From positions 1 through 60,731 of the forward strand of contig NZ_LBMW01000043.1 in the NCBI RefSeq assembly GCF_026168105.1: DNA of 60,731 bases. Direction: 5' to 3'. This document shows, piece by piece, positions 1-9,325 of the stretch; positions within the stretch are counted from its first letter, which is position 1; each line of letters opens with the position of its first letter. Source of the DNA: Streptomyces hygroscopicus. GTDB lineage: Bacteria > Actinomycetota > Actinomycetes > Streptomycetales > Streptomycetaceae. The notes beneath the pieces were generated by a model. The model did not search any database, had not been told where the DNA came from, and was given only the letters and a program-made list of their open reading frames with translations. A program made the translations under genes and the position numbers.

Positions 1-2
1 CC

Positions 3-116
3 CCTGCTCACACCCCCAACACCCCGGCCCACACCCCCAAGACCCCGGCCCACACCCCCAAGACCCCTGCCCCCGCCCTCACCCCGGTGCTGCACTCTCC
101 CGCGCAGCAGGCCTGA
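3..116 (+). CDS. C-terminal end of a Pro/Thr-rich protein (partial)
   Basis: An open frame enters from the left edge and stops with TGA at 114-116. Its 37 residues are low complexity, with HTPKTPA-type heptads followed by a short Ala/Pro tail. The heptads follow directly from a 21-bp DNA repeat, so the open frame could be a by-product of the repeat rather than a gene. No domain is visible and no function is proposed. Other frames across the repeat are also open; this one is preferred only because it ends cleanly soon after the repeat. Confidence 0.3.
   Translation, partial: PAHTPNTPAHTPKTPAHTPKTPAPALTPVLHSPAQQA
10..72. repeat. 21-bp tandem repeat, three units
   Basis: Three adjacent 21-bp units, each beginning ACACCCCCAA, lie at 10-30, 31-51 and 52-72. 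They differ from one another by one base. Because the period is a multiple of three, the repeat keeps the reading frame and would encode seven-residue units. More copies may lie to the left of the window. Confidence 0.8.
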
Positions 117-610
117 CACACCCCGGACCGAGCGTGGAGCCCTGTTCGAAAGGGGTGACGACGGCCTGGATGCGAAGGACGTCTGCCAGGCACGCGGCTT
201 CGGGACCGAGTTCCACCACACCGAGAACACCCGTGCAGAGCCGAACGCCTCGTCGGCCGATGTTCAACAACGGACGCTGCGTGCAGCAGGGGCCCGTGCG
301 CCGTGCGGCAGCATCGCGGCTGCTGCACGGCCGGGGCCGGCCCGCTACCCGCGCAGGACCTGTGTGCCGGCCGACCCATGCAAATGCAGGCGGGGTGCTC
401 ACCGCCCGCGCGACCCACGAAGCCACCCCGGCACCCGCGGCGGTCGCTGTGGCTTCGGATGCCCTCCTGTCCTGGGGCCGGGGCAGGAGGCAGATGAGAC
501 GGTTGCCGACCTGAGCGCCAGTACGTCTCCGGCGTCGGGTCGTATCGAGCGCTCGTTGGATCACACAGGCAGTGGATCACCCTGTCCCGCTCTCCGGGTA
601 CCGTCAGGGT
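117..610. other. Gene-free stretch upstream of RNase J
   Basis: I see no convincing gene in these 494 bases. The overlapping frames look like composition effects of GC-rich DNA. The right end must hold the promoter and ribosome binding site of the RNase J gene, but no clear -35/-10 pair or strong Shine-Dalgarno sequence stands out. Confidence 0.5.
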
Positions 611-2296
611 ATGAGTCATCCGCACCCCGAGCTGAAGGCCGCACCGCCCCTTCCCGAAGGAGGGCTGCGGGTCATCGCCCTGGGCGGCCTGGGCGAGATC
701 GGCCGCAACATGACCGTCTTCGAGCACGCGGGCAAGCTGCTCATCGTCGACTGCGGTGTACTGTTCCCCGAGGAGACCCAGCCCGGTGTGGACGTGATCC
801 TGCCGGACTTCACCTCGATCCGGGACCGGCTGGACGACATCGTGGCCGTGGTACTCACCCACGGCCACGAGGACCACATCGGCGGCGTGCCGTACCTGCT
901 GCGGGAGCGGTCCGACATTCCCGTCGTCGGCTCCAAGCTGACGCTGGCGTTCCTGGAGGCCAAGCTCAAGGAACACGGCATCCGGCCGCGCACGGTGCGG
1001 GTGCGGGAGGGCGACCGGCGTGGCTTCGGGCCCTTCGACTGCGAGTTCGTGGCGGTCAACCACTCCATCCCCGACAGCCTCGCGGTCGCGATCCGCACCC
1101 GGGCCGGGATGGTGCTGCACACCGGCGACTTCAAGATGGACCAGTTCCCTCTCGACGACCGCATCACCGATCTGCGCGCCTTCGCCCGCCTCGGCGAGGA
1201 GGGCGTGGACCTGTTCCTCACCGACTCCACCAACGCCGAGGTACCTGGCTTCACCACCTCCGAGCGTGAGCTGAATCCGGCGATCGAGCAGGTGATGCGC
1301 ACCGCGCCGCGCCGGGTCATCGTCTCCAGCTTCGCCAGCCATGTGCACCGCATCCAGCAGGTCCTGGACGCCGCCCACCAGCACGGCCGCAAGGTCGCCT
1401 TCGTCGGCCGGTCGATGGTGCGCAACATGGGCATCGCCCGTGACCTGGGCTATCTGAAGGTCCCCTCCGGTCTGGTCGTGAGCACGAAGGAGCTGGAGAA
1501 GCTCCCGGACCACAAGATCACGCTGGTGTGCACCGGCTCCCAGGGCGAACCGATGGCCGCGCTGTCACGGATGGCCAACCGCGACCACCTGATCCGCATC
1601 GGCAAGGGCGACACCGTCCTGCTCGCCAGCTCCCTCATCCCTGGCAACGAGAACGCCATCTACCGGGTGATCAACGGACTCACCCGGTGGGGCGCCCACG
1701 TGGTCCACAAGGGCAACTCCAAGGTGCACGTCTCCGGGCACGCCAGCGCCGGCGAACTCGTCTACTGCTACAACATCGTCAAACCCCTCAACGTCATGCC
1801 CGTGCACGGCGAATGGCGCCACCTGCGGGCCAACGCCGACCTCGCCATCCGTACCGGTGTCGACCCCGACCGGGTCGTCATCGCCGAGGACGGCGTCGTC
1901 GTCGACCTGGTCGACGGACGCGCATCCATCACCGGCAAGGTCGCCGCCGGCAACGTCTACGTGGACGGCATGGAAGTCGGCGGCGCCACCGAAGCGTCCC
2001 TCAAGGACCGCCTCACCCTCGCCGCCGAAGGCGTGGTCACGGTGGTGGCGATCGTCGACGCGGACACCGGCGCCCTCGCCGAGGCCCCCGACTTCCTGGC
2101 CCGGGGCTTCGTCCACGACGACGCCACCTTCGAGCCGGTCATCCCCGTCATCGAGAAGACCCTGGCCACCGCAGCCGAGGAAGGCGTCGGGGACGCACGC
2201 CAACTCGAACAACTCCTCGCCCGCGCCGTGGCGAACTGGGCTTTCCGCACCTATCGCCGCAAGCCCCTCATCATCCCCGTCATCATCGACGCCTGA
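611..2296 (+). CDS. rnj: Ribonuclease J (metallo-beta-lactamase/beta-CASP nuclease)
   Basis: The 561-residue protein matches the full length of bacterial RNase J, a zinc-dependent endonuclease and 5'-to-3' exonuclease for mRNA turnover and rRNA maturation in the cytoplasm. The N-terminal metallo-beta-lactamase fold shows THGHEDHIGG (metal ligands near residues 84-89) and HTGDFKMD. The beta-CASP insert shows DSTNAEVPG, SFASHVHR and VCTGSQGEP. HVSGHAS and MPVHGEWRHL follow, then the C-terminal domain. ATG at 611 begins MSHPHPELK and is chosen over an upstream in-frame ATG at 572 because RNase J proteins start close to this point. It stands alone here. The common Streptomyces neighbour dapA is absent, so it may be a second paralogue. 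Confidence 0.95.
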   Translation: MSHPHPELKAAPPLPEGGLRVIALGGLGEIGRNMTVFEHAGKLLIVDCGVLFPEETQPGVDVILPDFTSIRDRLDDIVAVVLTHGHEDHIGGVPYLLRERSDIPVVGSKLTLAFLEAKLKEHGIRPRTVRVREGDRRGFGPFDCEFVAVNHSIPDSLAVAIRTRAGMVLHTGDFKMDQFPLDDRITDLRAFARLGEEGVDLFLTDSTNAEVPGFTTSERELNPAIEQVMRTAPRRVIVSSFASHVHRIQQVLDAAHQHGRKVAFVGRSMVRNMGIARDLGYLKVPSGLVVSTKELEKLPDHKITLVCTGSQGEPMAALSRMANRDHLIRIGKGDTVLLASSLIPGNENAIYRVINGLTRWGAHVVHKGNSKVHVSGHASAGELVYCYNIVKPLNVMPVHGEWRHLRANADLAIRTGVDPDRVVIAEDGVVVDLVDGRASITGKVAAGNVYVDGMEVGGATEASLKDRLTLAAEGVVTVVAIVDADTGALAEAPDFLARGFVHDDATFEPVIPVIEKTLATAAEEGVGDARQLEQLLARAVANWAFRTYRRKPLIIPVIIDA

Positions 2297-2509
2297 TCCA
2301 TAGCCCGGCAGCACGGTCCCCGTTCCGGCCGCGGCCCCGCCCGCGACGGACTCCCCGGGCGGTGCCGCCGCACGCCTCTTCCAGATCGTCGGCCTCGGGT
2401 GAGGGAGAGGCCGCCGACGCAGGCGATCCCCTCGCCAGGGCAGAGACGACGGCACACACGGAGCGCGCCATGCAGGCGAAGCCGGTGCCCTGCGAACCGG
2501 CATACCGCG

Positions 2510-2998
2510 TCATTCCGAAGGAATGCGAAACTCGAATTCGGGACGGTCCCACAGGACGGCGGGCGGGTTCGCGAGGGCGGTCCCGATCCGTACTGCGCCG
2601 ACGCGGTGGTAGAAGTCCTCGGCGGGAAGGTGCGACACGACCATGACACGGTCGAGCCCGGCGGCACGGGCCTCGGATTGCATGTGCGCGACGAGCAGTC
2701 GTCCAATACCCCGTCCTTGCGCTTCGTCGGCGACGAACAGCAGGTCGAGCTCCGGTGGAGCGAGGACGAGCGAGTAGAACCCGAGGACCCGGCCTCCATG
2801 CTCGTCGGAGGCGACGGCTACGTAGGCGCAGTGGGCCTCAATGTAATCAGGGCCGACCCGGTAGCCCGCGACTGCGGCTGCGTACTTGCCCTCGTAGGCG
2901 CCTGAGCCACGCACGAGCCGTGTGAGCCTTTTGGCATCCCGCGCGACGGCCCTCCGTATGGTGATCGGCTGACTGATCGGGGAAGTGCGTGAACTCAT
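2510..2998 (-). CDS. GNAT-family N-acetyltransferase
   Basis: A 162-residue single-domain GNAT protein that would move the acetyl group of acetyl-CoA to an unknown amine. The acetyl-CoA pyrophosphate-binding motif is visible as DEAQGRGIGRLLVAHMQSEA, preceded by the beta-strand LDLLFVA and followed by LDRVMVVSHLPAEDFYHRVG, the usual motif B. The chosen start at 2998 gives MSSRTSPISQPITIRRA. A longer in-frame ATG at 3085 adds a low-complexity leader that looks non-native. The gene is convergent with RNase J, 213 bp away. The substrate cannot be inferred. Confidence 0.8.
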   Translation of the reverse strand: MSSRTSPISQPITIRRAVARDAKRLTRLVRGSGAYEGKYAAAVAGYRVGPDYIEAHCAYVAVASDEHGGRVLGFYSLVLAPPELDLLFVADEAQGRGIGRLLVAHMQSEARAAGLDRVMVVSHLPAEDFYHRVGAVRIGTALANPPAVLWDRPEFEFRIPSE

Positions 2999-3159
2999 CG
3001 GGAGAGTATTTCGCACCGGGGGGTGCCTTCGTTCGGAGGGGTCGGCTGCTCGGGCAGGCGTTCCTGCACCGCTCTCGGGAACCACTCGTCAGGCCCCGCC
3101 CTGGTCCTGTCCGGTACCGTCGGCAGCGCGCTCAGACAGGGGAGCCGGAGCGCTCATCA

Positions 3160-3413
3160 AGGCGTTGCGCGAGCGGCGCCAGTCCGTCCGTGCCCTCGCT
3201 GGCTGCTCCCGTCTGGCCGACCTCCTGGAGGCAGAGCCCGATCTGGAAGCCCTCAGCCTCTACCCGCATCTTCTCGCCTGGGACCTGGCCCAACTCATGG
3301 CCGACAAGAGCGCGCTACCCGTGATCCTGCTGGACACCTTCGAGGACACCGGCGGCCGCACCCACCGTGACTTCAAACGCCTGCTGCGGCGCATCATATG
3401 GCTCTACGCTTGA
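3160..3413 (+). pseudogene. Remnant of a large STAND/NACHT-type ATPase
   Basis: The translation contains LEALSLYPHLLAWDLAQLMA followed by LPVILLDTFEDTGGRTHRDF. The second stretch has the hydrophobic-strand-plus-acidic pattern of a Walker B motif as found in large P-loop signalling ATPases of actinobacteria. No Walker A lies upstream in any frame, and the frame stops just after RRIIWLYA where the family normally continues. I read this as an internal fragment of a decayed gene, not a complete small protein. The sequence on both sides is non-coding in character. Confidence 0.45.
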
Positions 3414-3807
3414 CCGAGTGCCTTTTCATCCGGGCGTCCCCCTCCGGGGCGACTTCGCACTCCGGCCACGCCCCTGACTCAGGACGGCGTCTCCCAGGGC
3501 ATGGTCGTGCTCATCGTCGAGACAGCGGCGAACGGCCATGCCCACAGGGAACGCGCGGAGCAGGCAGCAGCTACGTCCTGGCCACCGTGCAACGTCGGCG
3601 TCTGGACGTCCTGGCCGGAATGACAGTGCGGCGGCGCCACCGACCCGAGCCAACCGCAGTGGGCCACTCCCACAGGCGAGACCCCCGGCTACGGCTCGCC
3701 CGCAACGCGCACAGGGGTATGCGCACGTTGCGGGCCACTGCACGGGGCGCGCGAGTGGGTAGCGCTCAGAGTGCTGGTGAAGCGGCCGGATCCCGGAGCT
3801 GATCGAC
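3414..3807. other. Gene-free stretch beside the ATPase remnant
   Basis: I see no supported gene in these bases. Short frames exist on both strands but lack recognisable domains or ribosome binding sites. The stretch may be the eroded downstream part of the ATPase remnant. Confidence 0.4.
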
Positions 3808-4050
3808 TCAGCCGCCGCTCTTGCGCCTGAACGATCGCTGGCTCGCAGCCGGGCCGCGCGCCGCACGCACTTTCGACGCATTGGGGTTGGCGGCAGCATC
3901 GGCGGCGTCCGCCTGCGCACCGCGCTTGCGCGCCAGGGCTTCGCGGAACTTGTGCTTGAGGTCGTATTTGCCGTCGCTGTCCGGCGCCAGAGAGGACGTC
4001 TCCGGGGCAGCCGGTTCCGAACCTTCCGTAGATTCGGGCTCTGCGGTCAT
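3808..4050 (-). CDS. DUF5302 family small protein
   Basis: An 80-residue hydrophilic protein. The N-terminal half is acidic and rich in Glu, Ser and Pro. The C-terminal half is basic, with the conserved core DLKHKFREALARKRG and the end block GPAASQRSFRRKSGG, which I recognise as DUF5302, widespread and uncharacterised in Streptomyces. The start at 4050 (MTAEPESTEG) sits behind an AGGAGAC-type ribosome binding site; a longer start at 4083 is unlikely. It lies 212 bp downstream of the DEAD-box helicase on the same strand. The function is unknown. The charged halves suggest a nucleic-acid or protein binding role, but that is a guess. Confidence 0.8.
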   Translation of the reverse strand: MTAEPESTEGSEPAAPETSSLAPDSDGKYDLKHKFREALARKRGAQADAADAAANPNASKVRAARGPAASQRSFRRKSGG

Positions 4051-4262
4051 GGTGGTCTCCTGGGTTCGGGGGTGGGCAAGCACAGCTTGTCATGCCGGGC
4101 GCAGTGCGGGGCGCCGGCAACATCATCCTGCTCCGTTCCGGCGGGTATCCCCGTCGCGGTCGAGGGCGCTCGCTTCGTAGGTGGAGGCACAGGACGGGCT
4201 TCGGGCCGGGCCGAAGGTTGTCGAGCCCGGGGCCAGGACATTCGCTGCCAGGGCAACGGCTC

Positions 4263-5678
4263 TCAGCGGTTGCGACGCACGTGGGCGGCCTTACGGGCCT
4301 CGGCGAGCTTGCGGGCCTCGCCGGCCCTCCGGGACTTGCCGCCGGCGCCGCGGGAGGTGTCCTTGCCGGTGCCAAAGCCCCGGAAGGGAGCGCTGGTGTT
4401 CCTGGGCCGGGGGACGGCGAGCCCGCCGTCGAGCGGGATCCCGGAGGGAGCCTTGGCGCCGGTGATCCGGCTCAGCTCCGCCTCGCCCGAGCGCACCTTG
4501 GTGACGGTCGGCTCGATGCCGGCCGCGGCCATCATGCGGCTCGTCTCGCGGCGCTGGCCCGCCAGCACGAGCGTGACCACGCTGCCGGACTCACCGGCGC
4601 GGGCGGTGCGGCCCGCCCGGTGCACATAGTCCTTGGGGTCGGTGGGCGGGTCGACGTTGACCACGAGCTCGAGGTCGTCGACGTGCAGGCCACGGGCCGC
4701 GACATTGGTCGCCACCAGAACGGTGATCTGGCCGTTCTTGAACTGCGCCAGCGTCCGTGTGCGCTGTGGCTGGGGCCTGCCGCTGTGCAGGGCCCCGGCG
4801 TGCACCCCGCTGGCCCGCAGATGCCGGGTGAGCTGGTCGACGGCGTGCTTGGTGTCGAGGAACAGCAGTACGCGGCCGTCGCGGGCGGCGATCTCCGTGG
4901 TGACGGCGTAGCGGTCAGGGCCGTGGACGACCAGAACGTGGTGCTCCATCGTCGAGACGGTGCCCGCGGACGGGTCGACGGAGTGGACGACGGGGTCGTG
5001 GAGGTAGCGGCGGACCAACTGATCGACGTCGCGATCCAGAGTGGCCGAGAACAGCATCCGCTGACCGTCGGGGTGCACCTGGTCGAGCACGTCGACAATC
5101 TGCGGCAGGAATCCCAAGTCGCCCATCTGGTCGGCTTCGTCCAGCACGGTGATCCTTACCCGTCCCAGGCGGCAGGCGTTGCGCTCGACAAGGTCGTGCA
5201 GGCGTCCGGGGGTGGCGACGACCACCTCGGCTCCCTGGCGCAGCGCGGCGGCCTGCCGGCCGATCGACATGCCGCCGACGACCGTGGCCATCCGCAGCCG
5301 CAGTGCCTCGGCGTACGGCGCCAGCGCCTCGGTGACCTGTTGGGCCAGCTCCCGGGTGGGCACAAGGATCAGAGCGAGGGGCTGCTTCGGTTCGGCGCGC
5401 CGCCCGGCCGTACGTGTCAGCAGCGGCAGGCCGAAGGCGAGCGTCTTGCCCGATCCGGTGCGCCCGCGTCCGAGGACGTCGCGCCCCTCCAGGGCATCGG
5501 GCAGTGTGGCGGCCTGGATCGGAAAGGGTTCGCACACCCCGATTTCGCTCAGTGTCCGCAGCACTTCCACCGGCAGTTCCAGGCCAGCGAAGGAGACGGC
5601 CGGCGGCAGCGCCGGGGTCGTGGCCCCGGGCTGGGCGGGACCGCCGGGAGCGATGCCGGAGTCATCGGGATGCTTCAT
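4263..5678 (-). CDS. DEAD-box ATP-dependent RNA helicase
   Basis: A 471-residue helicase of superfamily 2 that unwinds RNA duplexes with ATP. Visible motifs in order are FAGLELP with PFPIQAATLP (Q-motif region), GRTGSGKT (motif I), PTRELAQQV (Ia), TPGRLHDL (Ib), VLDEADQM (II), FSATLD (III), VATNVAARGLHVDDL (V) and HRAGRTARAG (VI). The C-terminal tail is rich in Arg and Lys, as in RhlE/CspA-type helicases that bind structured RNA. The start at 5678 (MKHPDDSG) has a GGAAGG ribosome binding site just upstream; the longer frame to 5924 reads through what looks like leader DNA. Such helicases are often cold-induced, but no cold-box is evident here. Confidence 0.92.
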   Translation of the reverse strand: MKHPDDSGIAPGGPAQPGATTPALPPAVSFAGLELPVEVLRTLSEIGVCEPFPIQAATLPDALEGRDVLGRGRTGSGKTLAFGLPLLTRTAGRRAEPKQPLALILVPTRELAQQVTEALAPYAEALRLRMATVVGGMSIGRQAAALRQGAEVVVATPGRLHDLVERNACRLGRVRITVLDEADQMGDLGFLPQIVDVLDQVHPDGQRMLFSATLDRDVDQLVRRYLHDPVVHSVDPSAGTVSTMEHHVLVVHGPDRYAVTTEIAARDGRVLLFLDTKHAVDQLTRHLRASGVHAGALHSGRPQPQRTRTLAQFKNGQITVLVATNVAARGLHVDDLELVVNVDPPTDPKDYVHRAGRTARAGESGSVVTLVLAGQRRETSRMMAAAGIEPTVTKVRSGEAELSRITGAKAPSGIPLDGGLAVPRPRNTSAPFRGFGTGKDTSRGAGGKSRRAGEARKLAEARKAAHVRRNR

Positions 5679-6368
5679 GAACAGCCTTCCGCAGGGGAAC
5701 GTACCGAGGAAGGCCCGGCAGGATTGAACAGCCCACGCCCAAGCGGAACCGAACGTGCAGAATTGCCCACCGCGACGACCACGCAAACGCGTGACACTAA
5801 CACAAGGCATGACATCGCGCCGTGATACCGATCGCCCGTCCCGCGCCGGTGACCCGACGCGGCACGACAACCCTTCCGGCATACCTGGTCCAGGCCTCCC
5901 ACTCACGGAGATCCGCCGACGCATCAGCGGGGTGACCGCCCCAGTTGCTTGCCTGCAAAAGGGGCTTACTCACCGCGAGATCGTGACCGCCTGAGGCTGC
6001 GTCGCGAACGGCCGGAGTGGCATTCCTCGGTTCGCAGAGGCCAAGCGCGCCCGTCCGGTCCACCACGGCGGGCGGCGTGTCGTTCTACGGCACGAGTGTG
6101 CGGGTTCCCGTCTCACTGGACCGGAATCAGTGGCCACCGCACATAGGAGAGTGAGCAGTTGCAGCAGCTCGTCCTACTTCCCACCTCCTGATCGGTGCGG
6201 GTTCGGGGCGGCCACGCAGTCCGAGGAACCGCGTCGTCCAAGACCCGGACTGTTCCGGGCCGACGATCCCGCCAAAGCTCAGAGCGGCACCGTCCACTCT
6301 GGCCAGCGACGTGTAACCCCTGTACCACCTGCAGACGAAGAACCTGCTGTTCCCCGGAGCCGACGGAA
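5679..6368. other. Long gene-free stretch between helicase and integrase remnant
   Basis: In 690 bases I find no supported gene, tRNA or clear terminator. The left part should contain the leader and promoter of the helicase gene. The right part adjoins an integrase remnant, so some of this DNA may be the eroded body of a former mobile element. Confidence 0.4.
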
Positions 6369-6551
6369 TCAGGCTGCTTCCCAGTGGCCGGCATCCAGGA
6401 TGCGCGCCGCCTTCGTGATACTCCCGGGCATCAGATGCCGGTGGGTGCGATACGTCCCCCCGATAGACTTGCGGCCCATCCATTCCGCCACGTCGGTGAT
6501 CGGTATCCCGTTCCCCGAGCGCGCAGGCCGCAGCCCACCGTCATGACGATC
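6369..6551 (-). pseudogene. C-terminal remnant of a tyrosine-type phage/ICE integrase
   Basis: Reading leftward, the frame gives ITDVAEWMGRKSIGGTYRTH followed by HLMPGSITKAARILDAG and a stop at 6369. This matches the last helices of Streptomyces tyrosine integrases, where the catalytic Tyr precedes HLMPGS; here that position reads Arg-Thr-His-Arg. A stop codon at 6552-6554 cuts the frame, and no catalytic Arg-His-Arg region remains upstream. It is a dead relic of an integrated element. No attachment site or tRNA is visible nearby. Confidence 0.7.
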
Positions 6552-6735
6552 TCAAGCGCGAGGGAAAGACGCCGAGGTCGGCAGCGTCGAACGACACGTG
6601 ATGCAACCCGCCACCGGTCCGCTCCAGAAAACGGTTGAGCGACGTGTCGGCGGCACTGCGCGGCGAGACGACCTCGAGCATGAGTCCCCAGGACGCACGG
6701 ATCCAGGTCCAGCGGGCGTCCAACGCGTCGTCCAA
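6541..6735 (-). pseudogene. Fragment of a VOC-superfamily protein
   Basis: The short frame contains LMLEVVSPRSAADTSLNRFL and RTGGGLHHVSFDAADL, the pattern of one beta-alpha-beta-beta-beta half of a glyoxalase/methylmalonyl-CoA-epimerase-like (VOC) protein, including a metal-ligand His in LHHVSF. Both ends of the domain are missing and the frame runs into the integrase remnant, so this is debris from a larger gene. Confidence 0.55.
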
Positions 6736-7132
6736 CAGATGACGATCAAGATGGACGACTGCTCACTCAGGCCGTTCGTCATTCCTGATCGTTCGCCCAC
6801 TGGTCGAGGCGTGCCACGCCTTACGGCCGCCACCAGCCAGGCTCCTCCGGCGAGTCCCGGGGCTGTCGTATTCGATTCGGCTTGCGTCGGAAATCGGCAC
6901 GGGAGCAGAAAGGTCGCCCTTTCTCTCACGTCTGTCATGCGGGGTGCTCTGCGTGTTTCATAGAGGTGTGGTCTGCGGTGCGCGACCATACGGACCGGCA
7001 CAGCACATTTTCCAGCCGGTGGGCGCCATGGCGCGCTGATTGTGTGGGTCGACGTGCTCGACACCGGCAAAGCCAACGACGTCAAGAGCGGCAGCCGACA
7101 GAAGGAACACCGAGACAGGAAGAAGGACGGGC
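6736..7132. other. Intergenic region upstream of katG
   Basis: I see no gene in these bases. The region should hold the katG promoter. No furA-like gene and no clear Fur-type palindrome is present, although many actinobacterial katG genes follow furA. Confidence 0.4.
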
Positions 7133-9325
7133 ATGTCCGGCAGTGAAAGCGAGAATCCAGCAATCCCTTCACCGACGCCCACGCCGACTCGGCGGCCCAG
7201 GACCAACCGGGACTGGTGGCCGAATCAGCTGGACCTTCAGGTTCTCAACCAGCACTCGCCCCGATCCAACCCGATGGACGAGGACTTCGACTACGCGGAA
7301 GAGTTCGCGACCCTCGACGTCGATGCGCTGAAGCGTGACCTCTTCGAGGTCATGACGACATCCCAGGACTGGTGGCCTGCCGACTACGGTCACTACGGGC
7401 CGCTCTTCATCCGGATGAGCTGGCATGCCGCGGGAACGTACCGCATCGCGGACGGCCGCGGCGGTGGCGGCAGCGGCGCACAGCGCTTCGCCCCCCTCAA
7501 CAGCTGGCCGGACAACGCGAGCCTGGACAAGGCGCGCCGTCTGCTTTGGCCGGTCAAACAGAAGTACGGCCGGAAAATCTCCTGGGCCGATCTTCTGGTC
7601 TTCGCCGGTAACTGTGCCATGGAATCCATGGGGTTCAAGACGTTCGGGTTCGGCTTCGGACGAGAGGACATCTGGGAACCGGAGGAGATCTTCTGGGGGC
7701 CCGAGGACACATGGCTCGGAGATGAGCGCTACAGCGGCGACCGGGAACTCACCGGTCCTTTCGCCGCCGTGCAGATGGGACTGATCTACGTCAATCCGGA
7801 GGGGCCCAACGGAAACCCGGACCCGATGGCTGCCGCCCAGGACGTTCGGGAGACGTTCGGGCGCATGGCGATGAACGACGAGGAGACGGTCGCACTCATC
7901 GTCGGCGGCCACACTTTCGGCAAGTGTCATGGCGCGGTCGAAGCCAGTTATATCGGCCCGGAACCCGAGGCCGCCCCCATCGAGCAGCAGGGCCTCGGCT
8001 GGCGGAACACATACGGCAGCGGCACGGGCCCGCACTCGCTCACCAGTGGTCTGGAGGGCGCATGGACCCGCGAGCCGACCAAGTGGGACAACGGGTACCT
8101 GGACAATCTTTACGGCTACGAGTGGGAGCTGACGAGCAGCCCCGCCGGCGCCCACCAGTGGACCCCCTCGGATCCCGCGGCCGGGAACACCGTGCGCGAC
8201 GCCCATGATCCGTCGAAGCGGCACGCCCCCATGATGCTGACGACGGACCTCGCGCTGAAGGTGGACCCGGTCTACGGCCCGATCACGAAGAGGTTTCACG
8301 AGAACCCGGACGAGCTCGCGGTGGCGTTCGCCAAGGCGTGGTACAAACTGCTGCACCGCGACATGGGACCCCTCTCTCGTTACCTCGGCCCGTGGATTCC
8401 CGAGCCGCAGCTGTGGCAGGACCCTGTTCCCGACGTCGAGCACGAACTCGTCGGGGACGAGGACATCGCTGCCCTCAAGAGCAGGATCCTCGCCTCGACC
8501 CTTTCCATCTCCCAGCTGGTCACCACCGCCTGGGCGTCGGCGGCAAGCTTCCGCGGCACCGACAAGCGCGGCGGGGCGAACGGGGCACGAATCCGGCTCG
8601 CGCCGCAGAAGGACTGGGAGCTCAACGACCTCCCCGAGGTGACCGAGGTACTGCGCACGCTCGAGCGGATCCAGCAGGACTTCAACCTCTCCCGATCCGG
8701 CGGAACCCGGGTCTCCCTCGCCGACCTGATCGTCCTCGGCGGGTGCGCGGCCGTCGAGCAGGCCGCGAGGAACGCCGGGTACGACGTCACGGTTCCGTTC
8801 GCACCGGGGCGTACGGACGCCTCGCAGGAGCAGACCGACGCGGCGGCATTCGCCGTGCTGGAGCCCAAGGCGGATGCCTTCCGCAACTACCTTCCGGCGG
8901 GCGAGAAGCTGTCGCCGGAGACCCTCATGCTGGACCGCGCCAACCTGCTGACGCTGACCGCTCCCGAGATGACGGTGCTGATCGGCGGCATGCGGGCCCT
9001 GAACACCGGCTTCAAGGGATCACCCCACGGTGTCTTCACCCACCGGCCGGGAATCTTGACCAACGACTTCTTCGTCAACCTGCTCGACATGGGCACGGAG
9101 TGGAAGACGTCGGCTACGGACGAGAACGTGTTCGAAGGCCGGGATCGCGCCACCGGCGAGGTCAAGTGGACCGCCACTGCCGTCGACCTGATCTTCGGTG
9201 CGCACTCCCAGCTCCGAGCCGTCTCGGAGGTCTACGCGTCCCAGGATGCGAGAGAGAAGTTCGTACGTGACTTCGTGGCAGCGTGGAACAAGGTGATGAA
9301 TCTCGACCGGTTCGACCTCGCCTGA
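7133..9325 (+). CDS. katG: Catalase-peroxidase KatG
   Basis: A 730-residue bifunctional haem catalase-peroxidase that destroys hydrogen peroxide in the cytoplasm. The length is normal for the family. Distal-side residues are Arg94, Trp97 and His98 in RMSWHAAGTYR. The proximal haem ligand is His260 in IVGGHTFGKCHG. The Trp97, Tyr219 (MGLIYVNPEG) and Met245 (RMAMNDEET) residues of the autocatalytic Met-Tyr-Trp adduct are all present at the family's usual spacing. The second, degenerate peroxidase domain follows. ATG at 7133 is chosen because AGGAAGAAGGA sits just before it. It is monocistronic, and no Fur-type regulator gene accompanies it. Confidence 0.97.
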   Translation: MSGSESENPAIPSPTPTPTRRPRTNRDWWPNQLDLQVLNQHSPRSNPMDEDFDYAEEFATLDVDALKRDLFEVMTTSQDWWPADYGHYGPLFIRMSWHAAGTYRIADGRGGGGSGAQRFAPLNSWPDNASLDKARRLLWPVKQKYGRKISWADLLVFAGNCAMESMGFKTFGFGFGREDIWEPEEIFWGPEDTWLGDERYSGDRELTGPFAAVQMGLIYVNPEGPNGNPDPMAAAQDVRETFGRMAMNDEETVALIVGGHTFGKCHGAVEASYIGPEPEAAPIEQQGLGWRNTYGSGTGPHSLTSGLEGAWTREPTKWDNGYLDNLYGYEWELTSSPAGAHQWTPSDPAAGNTVRDAHDPSKRHAPMMLTTDLALKVDPVYGPITKRFHENPDELAVAFAKAWYKLLHRDMGPLSRYLGPWIPEPQLWQDPVPDVEHELVGDEDIAALKSRILASTLSISQLVTTAWASAASFRGTDKRGGANGARIRLAPQKDWELNDLPEVTEVLRTLERIQQDFNLSRSGGTRVSLADLIVLGGCAAVEQAARNAGYDVTVPFAPGRTDASQEQTDAAAFAVLEPKADAFRNYLPAGEKLSPETLMLDRANLLTLTAPEMTVLIGGMRALNTGFKGSPHGVFTHRPGILTNDFFVNLLDMGTEWKTSATDENVFEGRDRATGEVKWTATAVDLIFGAHSQLRAVSEVYASQDAREKFVRDFVAAWNKVMNLDRFDLA

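Noticed and set aside
4092..5825. A 577-codon plus-strand frame
   Set aside because: It is antisense to the DEAD-box helicase, and the translation is low complexity without domains.
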